From assembly GCA_900544675.1 (NCBI GenBank), contig UQVZ01000064.1, positions 1 to 13,237 on the forward strand: 13,237 bases of DNA, in the 5' to 3' direction. The notes below the pieces were generated by a model. That model was not told the origin of the DNA and did no database searches. It was given only the letters and a program-made list of their open reading frames with translations. Positions 1 through 6,108 of the stretch are shown piece after piece. Source of the stretch: an uncultured Bacteroides sp. Lineage in GTDB: Bacteria; Bacteroidota; Bacteroidia; Bacteroidales; Bacteroidaceae. How positions within the stretch are numbered: the first letter of the stretch is position 1; each line of letters opens with the position of its first letter. The position numbers were made by a program, and so were the translations under genes.

Positions 1-18
1 CTATGTTCCTATTTTTCA

Positions 19-38
19 AAGGAATAATTTCATTCCTT
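19..38 (-). terminator. weak hairpin at the end of the lipoprotein gene
   Basis: A perfect 7-bp inverted repeat (AAGGAAT / ATTCCTT, 6-base loop) overlaps the stop codon of the minus-strand lipoprotein gene. On the minus strand it is followed by TTGAAAAATAG, not by a T-run, so it is not a classical intrinsic terminator. It may only protect the 3' end of the mRNA. Confidence 0.25.
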
Positions 39-618
39 ATATCGAACTCACGTTAAGATTATGTATTCTGTCTTGCAACGTCCGGGCAAGTAACCGGCGG
101 TATGCTGAACGAATGCCGTTGCCCTCAATAGCAAGGGGCGGAATACTGTCAAGAGAAACGAAAAACGACCTTATACTGTCTGCCGCGTCTGCCAGTTCTT
201 TGTCGTCGCAATAGGGAGAAGTCCTTTCCTTGAGAACAAAAACGTCCTGATAGGAACGCGGTGCTGACCCAGCCAGACGGATGAACTCCGTGCGGAGAGA
301 ATCGTGAACCACGTTGCATTTACCGTACAGATCGGAATGGGGATTGCCGGAAGTGTCCTGTGTCGCATAGAAAAAGACAGAATCCCTGAGGGACTGCCAC
401 CGGTTGACACTAATTGCCAGCTCTTCCGTCGAGAGGTTGTCCATGTTTCTGGTTTCACTCAGGAACTTTCCGTATGTTCCGGCAGGATCTTCTTTCATTG
501 ACGTTTCGGCGCTGCCATTTCCGTTACCACAAGAAACGGACAGGAACATGGCTACCGATGCGGCAACCAACCCGGCCAAAAGAGACCTTGATTTTGAATA
601 TGATTTTGTATCTATCAT
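37..618 (-). CDS. putative lipoprotein of unknown function
   Basis: The 193-aa product has a lipoprotein signal: a basic start (KSYSKSR), a hydrophobic stretch at about residues 13-28, and a lipobox-like LSVSC with Cys30 as the likely lipidation site. A small, Gly/Ser-rich linker (GNGNGSAETS) follows. The rest is mostly charged and probably helical, with two further cysteines at about 101 and 137. No catalytic motif is visible. I infer that it is exported and anchored in a membrane, in Bacteroidetes often the outer membrane. I do not recognise the family. The start is supported by a -7 box about 27 bases upstream on the minus strand. It is divergent from the resolvase-like gene, with about 240 bases between the two starts. 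Confidence 0.75.
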   Translation of the reverse strand: MIDTKSYSKSRSLLAGLVAASVAMFLSVSCGNGNGSAETSMKEDPAGTYGKFLSETRNMDNLSTEELAISVNRWQSLRDSVFFYATQDTSGNPHSDLYGKCNVVHDSLRTEFIRLAGSAPRSYQDVFVLKERTSPYCDDKELADAADSIRSFFVSLDSIPPLAIEGNGIRSAYRRLLARTLQDRIHNLNVSSI

Positions 619-644
619 CTTGCAATTTCAGACTAAAAACGACA

Positions 645-652
645 CAAAACTA
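645..652 (-). promoter_or_regulatory. Bacteroidetes-type -7 box for the lipoprotein gene
   Basis: On the minus strand the sequence reads TAGTTTTG, which fits the Bacteroides -7 consensus TAnnTTTG. Transcription would begin a few bases downstream, leaving a short leader before the ATG at 618. I see no clear TTTG at -33, so this rests on one box and its position. Confidence 0.4.
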
Positions 653-820
653 TACAATATTTGCCATAAAACGCGATATAAAACCACATTTTGATAATTA
701 TTTTTATTCATATTCAAATGTATGATTTCCAATGAAAACAAGTGAAAGAAAAAGTAAGTTCAGAATACGATTTTTAGAATAAATATGCCGGAGTATGATT
801 TCAGACAAACAAAAAAACAT

Positions 821-828
821 TATCTTTG
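821..828 (+). promoter_or_regulatory. Bacteroidetes-type -7 box for the resolvase-like gene
   Basis: TATCTTTG matches the Bacteroides -7 consensus TAnnTTTG exactly. It lies 28 bases before the ATG at 857 and inside the longer open frame that starts at 785. This decides the start: a transcript from this box cannot contain the ATG at 785. The -33 region is weak (TTTC near 799). Confidence 0.55.
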
Positions 829-856
829 CATCGGTTATTATTTTCAGCATAAGACA

Positions 857-1489
857 ATGGCAAAAGTTGGATACATATTCAAGGCTAATCACTATGACTC
901 ATACGAGGCCGATAAGGAATGGATGTTGAAATTCGGCTGTGTACAGGTGATTGAGGAAGAGACTGACCATGAGCTGATGCGTCCGCAATGGAAACAGCTC
1001 ATGAATGCCCTTGACCGGGGCGACGAGCTTGTGGTATCGAAGTTCAGTAACGCGGTTCGTGGGGTGCGGGAACTTGCCGTCTGCATAGAGATGTGCAGGA
1101 TCAAGGTCGTGCGTCTGATTTCCATCCATGACCGAATTGACAGCCGTAATGAACTGTTCAAGGAAACTACGGCAGCGGAGGTTCTTGAAATGATTGGAGC
1201 CCTTCCGGAAGAAATAGCCGCATTGCGGAAATCTTCCAGCCATATCATGCTGTTCCAAAAGAACATCAAATCTCCGGCCAAAACGGTGAAGACTTTATCC
1301 CGGACTGAACGGGAAAGAACCATCGTGGATATGTACAATGCCGGTTATTCTATGGATGACATAGCCAATGTAAGCGGATTCAGCAGCAGGAGTTCGATAT
1401 TCCGTATTCTGAACAAATACAATGTCGATTTGAACAGAGGACGGACCAAAGGACCGAGACGGAAAAAGGGAACAGAGGAAACGGAATGA
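857..1489 (+). CDS. resolvase-like (serine recombinase fold) DNA-binding protein, catalytic serine absent
   Basis: The 210-aa product follows the serine resolvase pattern: GY near the start, GC at 27-28, E..D..RPQW at about 34-45, then GDELVVSKF, IKVVRLISI and HDRIDS. An HTH-like region (about 149-190: RERTIVDMYNAGYSMDDIA, then SSRSSIFRIL) closes the protein. Active resolvases have GYARVS; here it is GYIFKA, so the catalytic Ser10 is Ala and the neighbouring Arg is Phe. In the DRLGR motif the Asp and first Arg are replaced (SNAVR), leaving only the last Arg. I infer a DNA-binding protein or regulator that has probably lost strand-exchange activity. An open frame continues upstream to 785, but the promoter box at 821-828 and the start of homology favour the ATG at 857. 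It may control the cassette behind it. Confidence 0.75.
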   Translation: MAKVGYIFKANHYDSYEADKEWMLKFGCVQVIEEETDHELMRPQWKQLMNALDRGDELVVSKFSNAVRGVRELAVCIEMCRIKVVRLISIHDRIDSRNELFKETTAAEVLEMIGALPEEIAALRKSSSHIMLFQKNIKSPAKTVKTLSRTERERTIVDMYNAGYSMDDIANVSGFSSRSSIFRILNKYNVDLNRGRTKGPRRKKGTEETE

Positions 1490-1493
1490 AATT

Positions 1494-1506
1494 AAAGTCG
1501 GACTTT
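1494..1506. promoter_or_regulatory. short palindrome before the acetyltransferase run
   Basis: AAAGTC-G-GACTTT is a perfect 6-bp inverted repeat around one central base, between the resolvase-like gene and the first GNAT gene. It could be an operator, for instance for the HTH protein encoded just upstream, but so short a palindrome also occurs by chance. Confidence 0.2.
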
Positions 1507-1522
1507 CAAATACACTTGAACC

Positions 1523-2071
1523 ATGAATAAAGAAATAGCTACAGAACGGCTTGTGTTGCGTCCTTGGCAAGAATCTGATGCAGAATCCTTATATAAATAC
1601 GCTCAAGATCCTGCAATCGGTCCTATTGCAGGTTGGCCACCTCACACGTCCGTAGAAGACAGCCTGAACATCATCCGTACTGTCTTTGCCGCTCCGGAAA
1701 CTTATGCTGTTATCTTGAAAGAAACAGGTGAACCTGTCGGGAGCATAGGTATCATGTTCGGGGATGGTTTGCACAGTGCCGAAATGCAAGAGAATGAGGC
1801 GGAGATAGGATACTGGATAGGCAGGCCTTATTGGGGACAGGGTTTGATACCCGAAGCCGTGCGTTGCCTGCTGAAGAGATGTTTTGAGGATTTGGGAATG
1901 ACTGCCGTCTGGTGCGGTTATTATGACGGCAATACAAAGTCGCGCCGAGTGATGGAGAAATGCGGTTTCCGCTTTCATCATACAGAAGAAGGCAAGACCT
2001 CTCCGTTGGGCGATGTCCGCACAGAGCATTTCATGAGACTGACAAAAGAGGAATGGAAATGGCTTAAATAA
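1523..2071 (+). CDS. GNAT acetyltransferase, RimJ/RimL-like
   Basis: The 182-aa product is a full-length GNAT protein of the RimJ/RimL type, which moves acetyl from acetyl-CoA to an amine on a protein or small molecule. It opens with the typical strand TERLVLRPW. Motif A is EIGYWIGRPYWGQGLIPEA (about residues 94-112), where WGQG holds the pyrophosphate of CoA. The C-terminal motif is N137-x-x-S140-R-R-V-M-E-K-C-G-F. The substrate cannot be read from sequence; members of this group acetylate ribosomal protein N-termini, aminoglycosides or other amines. It is the first of three unlike GNAT genes in a row, and the next starts 7 bases after its stop, so co-transcription is likely. Upstream lies a small palindrome (1494-1506), but no clear promoter. 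Confidence 0.85.
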   Translation: MNKEIATERLVLRPWQESDAESLYKYAQDPAIGPIAGWPPHTSVEDSLNIIRTVFAAPETYAVILKETGEPVGSIGIMFGDGLHSAEMQENEAEIGYWIGRPYWGQGLIPEAVRCLLKRCFEDLGMTAVWCGYYDGNTKSRRVMEKCGFRFHHTEEGKTSPLGDVRTEHFMRLTKEEWKWLK

Positions 2072-2078
2072 AGAAAAC

Positions 2079-2657
2079 ATGAATATCATTATCCGACCAG
2101 CACGAGAAGAAGAACAAAGTGAAATAGCCTTGTGTATAGCAGAAGGCTTTGAACAAGATTTCTCTTTTTTCCGTAAGAATATAGATGTTGTGGCGAAGGC
2201 GCTTGAACCAGGTATTCGTTCGGAAAGGTTTTATGTGGCATTATATAACGGCAATATAGTGGGTATTGCAGGTATTTCAGATTGCACCGGCAGAGCAGTT
2301 TATACAAATTGGTCATCATATAGAAAATGTTTCGGTTTGATTATGGGAACTATTGCCAAACTTGTTCTGAAGAAAGAATTTGAGATGCCCCTGTCTTATC
2401 CTGTGACGACCGGATTCATTGAATTTGTTGCGACACGCAAAACTATCAGACGGAGTGGAATTGCATCTATGTTACTGCAAGAAAGTATGCGAAAAGCAGG
2501 ATATAAAGAATATATTCTGGATGTAATAGAAGAAAATCACCCGGCCGTAAACTGTTATAGGAAATTAGGTTTCATCGGTTTTAAGAAGACAAAGAAAAAG
2601 AATGGATATACGAAATTATTTATGAAACTCAATATGCAAAACATGCCATGCCAATAG
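2079..2657 (+). CDS. GNAT acetyltransferase
   Basis: This 192-aa GNAT protein begins directly with the first strand (MNIIIRPAREEE). The acetyl-CoA site is in FIEFVATRKTIRRSGIASML (about residues 113-132), where R-R-S-G-I-A matches the Q/R-x-x-G-x-A loop. The last motif, DVIEENHPAVNCYRKLGF (about 148-165), contains the Tyr that often acts as general acid. A less conserved insert at about 75-105 probably shapes the substrate pocket. Substrate unknown. It is placed 7 bases after the preceding GNAT gene and overlaps the next one by 10 bases, which suggests translational coupling. Its codons are more AT-rich than those of the preceding gene, so the three GNAT genes were probably gathered from different sources rather than made by duplication. 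Confidence 0.85.
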   Translation: MNIIIRPAREEEQSEIALCIAEGFEQDFSFFRKNIDVVAKALEPGIRSERFYVALYNGNIVGIAGISDCTGRAVYTNWSSYRKCFGLIMGTIAKLVLKKEFEMPLSYPVTTGFIEFVATRKTIRRSGIASMLLQESMRKAGYKEYILDVIEENHPAVNCYRKLGFIGFKKTKKKNGYTKLFMKLNMQNMPCQ

Positions 2658-3133
2658 AACAATCTACTTATCGCATACGCCCGATGACTGTACTGGATAT
2701 TCCAGAATGTCAGACACTATTCCGTTCCACCGTCCTTATTGTCAATTCCAAAGACTATACCAAAGAGGAAGTCTCAGACTGGGCTTCCTGCGGAGACAAC
2801 ATAGAGCATTGGAAAGAGTTGTTTGCAAAGAACAATTATATCGGTGCGCTTGATGAACAAGACGGTATTATCGGCTTTTCCTCCATGAACACCGAAGGCT
2901 ATCTGCACTCCATGTTTGTCCACAAAGACTGGCAACATAAAGGCGTGGCAAGCCTACTGCTTTCAGAGGTTGAAAAGATGGCTCATGGATATGGCGTGTA
3001 TAAAATAAGCGTAGAAGTTAGCATCACCGCACGACCTTTCTTTGAAAAGCGTGGCTACAAGATGGTGAAGGTACAGAAAGCAAGAGCCAACCGGCTTTAT
3101 CTGACCAATTATGTGATGGAGAAGTCTGTATGA
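2648..3133 (+). CDS. GNAT acetyltransferase, YafP-like
   Basis: The 161-aa product is a compact GNAT enzyme. It starts YRIRPMTVLDIPECQTLF and has a D-Y-T-x-E-E-V-x-D-W stretch at about 36-45, typical of YafP-type members. The acetyl-CoA site is LHSMFVHKDWQHKGVASLLL (about 86-105; Q-H-K-G-V-A loop). Near the end, S-I-T-A-R-P-F-F-E-K-R-G-Y (about 125-137) is the usual Y/F-x-K-x-G-F element. YafP-like proteins have been linked to resistance to toxic chemicals, but the substrate here is not known. The start overlaps the previous gene by 10 bases, and its stop overlaps the next start (ATGA), so it sits in the middle of a coupled operon. Confidence 0.82.
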   Translation: MPIEQSTYRIRPMTVLDIPECQTLFRSTVLIVNSKDYTKEEVSDWASCGDNIEHWKELFAKNNYIGALDEQDGIIGFSSMNTEGYLHSMFVHKDWQHKGVASLLLSEVEKMAHGYGVYKISVEVSITARPFFEKRGYKMVKVQKARANRLYLTNYVMEKSV

Positions 3134-3531
3134 ACATCTCGAAATCCTTCATAATATGGTTTTGCTTTATTCCCGTAGCCATTTTCAATGGAGCGCTGCG
3201 GGAATATGTATTGGCGAAGGCTATCGGAGAGGAATGGGCATTACCTGCGAGCGGGATTACATTAAGCGTGTGCATCTTTTCGATAACGTGGTTACTCTTG
3301 CCTCGAATAATGCGACTCCGTACTTCTATGGAGGCTTGGCAGATAGGAATATGCTGGACTTTACTGACGATTGGCTTTGAATTTATATCAGGACTGACCA
3401 GTGGCAACACGATGGCAGAACTTCTCTCTGCTTATAATCCATTGGGCGGTAACCTGTGGCTATTGGTACTGGCCACGACACTCTTATCCCCGATTGTTGT
3501 AAAGAATTTATCTAAGAAAATTGATTATTGA
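3130..3531 (+). CDS. small four-helix membrane protein
   Basis: The 133-aa product has four hydrophobic segments, at about residues 7-24, 42-60, 70-88 and 105-123. Charged loops (REYVLAKAIGEEW; PRIMRLRTSMEA) and a short basic tail (KNLSKKIDY) lie between and after them. FEFISGLTSGNTMAELLSAYNPLGGNLW, shared between the third helix and the start of the fourth, looks like the conserved core of an unnamed bacterial membrane family. I do not know its function and see no transporter signature. It overlaps the GNAT gene by the ATGA of 3130-3133. Coupling to acetyltransferase and drug-export genes suggests a role in the response to chemicals, but that is inference only. Confidence 0.72.
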   Translation: MNISKSFIIWFCFIPVAIFNGALREYVLAKAIGEEWALPASGITLSVCIFSITWLLLPRIMRLRTSMEAWQIGICWTLLTIGFEFISGLTSGNTMAELLSAYNPLGGNLWLLVLATTLLSPIVVKNLSKKIDY

Positions 3532-3536
3532 ATACT

Positions 3537-3983
3537 ATGGAATTATTTGATTGGTTCAAAGGCTTTGAGAAAGGCATCGCCAAACTGACGGAAGCGCAAA
3601 GGGAAACTTTCTTTCGTGAGTGTGGCAAAAACTGCGTACAATGTGGCACACTTCAAATTTATAAGGACTTGTATGAACAGGCGGCTGGAGACCTTGACCT
3701 GTTTTTCACCAAAGCCAATGAACTGCCCGGCGTAAGATGCGAAACGATAGAGAAAGGCGCTGTTTATAACCTGTATTTTCTGGAATGTACCTGCGGACTG
3801 CACAAGCAGGGTTATGTCTCTACGCCTATGCTCTGCGAATGTTTCCGGCAAAGCATTCTTTACGTCCTGCATTCATTATGGAAAGACAGGACTTTTCGGG
3901 TAACTATTTGCGAATCTATCTTACAGGGAGGCCAACATTGCAAAATGCAAATTGAAACAATAGACGACGATGGAAATTCATAA
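3537..3983 (+). CDS. cysteine-rich protein of unknown function
   Basis: This 148-aa soluble protein carries ten cysteines, at about 29, 33, 36, 68, 84, 86, 100, 102, 125 and 135. They fall in the clusters ECGKNCVQCG, ECTCG and LCECF, with a late GGQHCKM. The pattern suggests metal binding or a redox or ligand-sensing fold. The late G-x-x-H-C-x-M recalls V4R-like and 2-amino-thiazoline-4-carboxylate hydrolase-like folds, but this is a loose resemblance. I chose the ATG at 3537; a TTG at 3528 in the same frame would add three residues but overlaps the previous stop. The last 14 bases overlap the start of the YdeI-like gene. No signal peptide, so it is probably cytoplasmic. Confidence 0.7.
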   Translation: MELFDWFKGFEKGIAKLTEAQRETFFRECGKNCVQCGTLQIYKDLYEQAAGDLDLFFTKANELPGVRCETIEKGAVYNLYFLECTCGLHKQGYVSTPMLCECFRQSILYVLHSLWKDRTFRVTICESILQGGQHCKMQIETIDDDGNS

Positions 3984-4541
3984 TTTATTGGATGCCAAAT
4001 CAAGAGCAGAGTTACGTGAATGGCTAATACAGAACCATAAAACGGAGAGAGAATGCTGGGTAGTCGTGAAACGTGGCAGACCTACAGATGACAATACTTT
4101 CTGGTATATTGATGCTGTAGAAGAAGCCCTATGCGTCGGCTGGATAGACAGTACAACTAAGAAAATAGCAGATAATGTAACAGCCCAGAAACTATGTCCC
4201 AGAAAACCGAGAAGCAATTGGTCCGAGCTTAACAAGGAAAGATGCCGTAGGATGGAGCGGTTAGGGCTGATGCCGGAAGAGCCGTTCTGCCGGATATGTC
4301 ACCTGATGGTTTTATCATAGACAAGGATATATTGCAGAGACTACAATCCGATCCGGAAGTGTGGAATAACTTCTGCCAATTCCCTGACTTATATAAGCGA
4401 ATCAGGATTGATACTATCCAAATCAAGAAAAATCAGCCCGAACTTTTTGAAAGTCGCTTGAACAAATTCATAGAAAATACCCGAAAAGGACTTCTCTACG
4501 GAGAATGGAACGGAGAATGGAATGATAACGGAAGATTATAA
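3970..4541 (+). pseudogene. YdeI/OmpD-associated family protein, frameshifted
   Basis: Two overlapping frames together give one protein of the YdeI family (usually about 190 aa). The first (3970-4320) holds the N-terminal part: WVVVKRGRPTDD, VEEALCVGWIDS and PRKPRSNWSELNKERCRRMERLGLMPE. The second holds the rest, from R-A-V-L-P-D-M-S-P-D-G-F through DPEVWNNFCQFPDLYKRIRID to the C-terminus. The join lies near 4272-4283. Inserting a second copy of GCCGGAA after the one at 4272-4278 gives the uninterrupted LGLMPEAGRAVLPDMSPDGF, which is what the family needs. As written the product stops at 4320 after a foreign tail. YdeI-like proteins have been linked to resistance to peptides and bacteriocins; their biochemical role is unsettled. 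A 12-bp tandem repeat sits near the 3' end (4500-4523). A sequencing error is possible. Confidence 0.8.
4500..4523 (+). repeat. 12-bp tandem duplication in the YdeI-like gene
   Basis: GGAGAATGGAAC is followed at once by GGAGAATGGAAT, two 12-base units differing in the last base. The gene therefore encodes GEWNGEWN just before the end. Family members usually have this tryptophan element once, so it appears to be an in-frame four-residue duplication. Confidence 0.6.
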
Positions 4542-4542
4542 A

Positions 4543-4575
4543 AATACAGAAAAGTATTAATCTATTTCTATTTTT
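4543..4575 (+). terminator. weak hairpin with T-rich tail after the YdeI-like gene
   Basis: AATAC (4543-4547) and GTATT (4554-4558) can form a 5-bp stem, followed by the T-rich tract TCTATTTCTATTTTT. The stem is short and AT-rich, so this is a marginal intrinsic terminator. The same tract could be the upstream part of the promoter for the next operon. Confidence 0.25.
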
Positions 4576-4577
4576 AC

Positions 4578-4585
4578 TACCTTTG
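4578..4585 (+). promoter_or_regulatory. Bacteroidetes-type -7 box for the MATE operon
   Basis: TACCTTTG fits TAnnTTTG. Transcription would start around 4590 and give a leader of about 215 bases before the MATE start codon, containing two mini-ORFs and several inverted repeats. I see no clear TTTG at -33. Confidence 0.45.
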
Positions 4586-4608
4586 TATTTAGGATATTAA
4601 AAACAAAG

Positions 4609-4808
4609 ATTGTTCAACCACATGAAATGGCAAGTGTGTATATAGCTGCGCTTAACGGATAGCATTTCAATCATAGCTATTCAGCACCGGACAGACTTAT
4701 AACAGGTTTGTCCTTTCTTGCTTTGCCATTATTCCAAATTCATAATCATGCGATGTGTCATGCCGCTTTGTGCAGCAGGACTTGTTGCATCATATCAAGT
4801 TGAACAAT
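4609..4808 (+). promoter_or_regulatory. structured leader of the MATE-acetyltransferase operon (candidate attenuator)
   Basis: ATTGTTCAAC (4609-4618) near the expected 5' end of the mRNA is perfectly complementary to GTTGAACAAT (4799-4808), which contains the first two bases of the MATE start codon and the bases just before it. Between the arms are GGACAGAC / GTTTGTCC (4689-4696, 4706-4713; one G-U pair) followed by TTTCTTGCTTT, which resembles an intrinsic terminator. ATAGCT at 4642-4647 and ATAGC at 4659-4663 can both pair with AGCTAT at 4675-4680, giving alternative folds. I infer an attenuator or ligand-responsive leader. It matches no riboswitch class I know by eye. Confidence 0.45.
4622..4645 (+). 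CDS. candidate 7-residue leader peptide
   Basis: An ATG opens a tiny frame, MKWQVCI then TAG, four bases after the upstream arm of the long inverted repeat. A ribosome starting here would cover that arm and keep it from pairing with the MATE start region. This arrangement is known from drug-induced resistance leaders. There is no independent proof that it is translated. Confidence 0.3.
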   Translation: MKWQVCI

Positions 4809-4810
4809 GA
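4748..4810 (+). CDS. candidate 20-residue leader peptide overlapping the MATE start
   Basis: An ATG at 4748 opens a 20-codon frame beginning MRCVMPLCAAG and ending SYQVEQ. Its TGA (4808-4810) overlaps the MATE ATG (4807-4809) as ATGA, the usual sign of translational coupling. Translating it would unwind the arm that otherwise pairs over the MATE start. It contains two cysteines and no obvious stalling motif. An internal ATG at 4760 is an alternative start. A short frame ending in ATGA can arise by chance, so this remains a candidate. Confidence 0.35.
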   Translation: MRCVMPLCAAGLVASYQVEQ

Positions 4811-6096
4811 ACTATACATATAAGAATATTTGGCTCATCAACTTCCCTGTGATGATGAGCATCCTTATCGAGCAACTTATCAATATCACCGATGCCATTT
4901 TCTTGGGGCATGTGGGAGAAATAGAATTGGGAGCATCCGCCCTTGCCGGGATTTGGTATCTGGCTATCTATATGCTCGGCTTCGGTTTCAGTTTGGGCTT
5001 ACAGGTTGTTATTGCACGGCGCAACGGCGAGCGGCATTATTCCGAAACCGGAAAGACATTCTTTCAAGGATTGTTTTTCCTGTCGGTACTTGCTGTCTTT
5101 TTGTGTCTGCTCTCCAAACTGTTTTCCCCGATGATTCTAAGTCGGCTGATTACTTCTGCGGAAGTCTATCATGCTGTGATTGATTATTTGGACGGGCGAA
5201 TTTGGGGACTGTTGTTCTCTTTTCCGTTCCTTGCCTTGCGCTCGTTCTTGGTTGGTATTACCCGTACAAAAGCCTTGAACATGGCGGCTCTGACAGCCGT
5301 ATTGGTGAACATCCCGGGCAACTGGCTACTCATATTTCATTGGAACATGGGGATAGCAGGTGCAGCCATCGCATCGTCTTTTGCCGAAGCGTGTTCGCTG
5401 GCAGTGCTGGCAATCCATGTTTTATGTAAAATGGATAAACGGTTTTATGGCTTGTCTTGTAGCTTCGACAAAGCTGTACTGTTTCATGTCTGCCGGGTGT
5501 CCGTTTGGAGTATGTTCCATTCGTTCATCGGTGTAGCCCCTTGGTTTCTGTTCTTTGTGGCGATAGAACATTTGGGAGAACTGCAACTGGCAGTGGCAAA
5601 CATTCTCCGAAGCATTTCCACCCTGTTCTTTGTCATCGTCAATTCGTTTGCAGCCACAACAGGCTCATTGGTAAGCAATCTAATTGGAGCGGACGAACGG
5701 GGAAAAGTATTCCCGTTATGCAATAGGGTAATCCGATTAGGCTATGCCATAGGTTTTCCGCTGATTACGCTTGCATTGCTATTCCATCAACCTGTTATCA
5801 GTGTCTATACGGACAATCCAGCCATCGTGCAGACCGCATGGTTGCCGTTTGTGGTCATGCTGCTTAACTACGTCTTTGCCTTACCCGGTTACCTCTATAT
5901 GAATGCCGTTACGGGAACGGGAGCGACACGGACGGCTTTCATCTTTCAAGCGACAACCATTGCCGCCTACCTGCTCTATCTGTGGGGATTGAGCCGTTGG
6001 AATGTACCCCTTGCCGTTTATTGGACGGTGGAATACCTGTTCGTGATTGGACTTGGGGCGCAGTCCGTCATTTATCTGAAACATAAACACTATTAA
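4807..6096 (+). CDS. MATE family multidrug efflux transporter
   Basis: The 429-aa product is a polytopic membrane protein with about 12 hydrophobic segments. It has the MATE hallmarks: an N-terminal PVMMSILIEQLINITDAIF followed by LGHVGEIELGASALAG, and the equivalent second-half repeat around HSFIGVAPWFLF and LVSNLIGADERGKV. MATE pumps export drugs and metabolites across the cytoplasmic membrane using a sodium or proton gradient. Length is slightly below the usual 440-460 aa. The start is set by the ATGA overlap with the leader mini-ORF. The Vat-type acetyltransferase follows 12 bases after the stop, so one mRNA would encode both export and chemical inactivation. The substrate cannot be told from sequence; the long leader suggests inducible expression. 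Confidence 0.88.
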   Translation: MNYTYKNIWLINFPVMMSILIEQLINITDAIFLGHVGEIELGASALAGIWYLAIYMLGFGFSLGLQVVIARRNGERHYSETGKTFFQGLFFLSVLAVFLCLLSKLFSPMILSRLITSAEVYHAVIDYLDGRIWGLLFSFPFLALRSFLVGITRTKALNMAALTAVLVNIPGNWLLIFHWNMGIAGAAIASSFAEACSLAVLAIHVLCKMDKRFYGLSCSFDKAVLFHVCRVSVWSMFHSFIGVAPWFLFFVAIEHLGELQLAVANILRSISTLFFVIVNSFAATTGSLVSNLIGADERGKVFPLCNRVIRLGYAIGFPLITLALLFHQPVISVYTDNPAIVQTAWLPFVVMLLNYVFALPGYLYMNAVTGTGATRTAFIFQATTIAAYLLYLWGLSRWNVPLAVYWTVEYLFVIGLGAQSVIYLKHKHY

Positions 6097-6108
6097 AAAC
6101 TGAATGTC

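Noticed and set aside
785..856. 24-residue N-terminal extension of the resolvase-like protein
   Set aside because: The promoter-like TATCTTTG at 821-828 lies inside it and the family similarity begins at the ATG at 857.
3528..3536. TTG start for the cysteine-rich protein
   Set aside because: It overlaps the previous stop and adds only three residues; the ATG at 3537 is simpler.
4590..4806. known riboswitch class in the MATE leader
   Set aside because: I looked for conserved cores of the usual classes (TPP, cobalamin, SAM, guanidine, preQ1) and saw none by eye; only stems and mini-ORFs are supportable.
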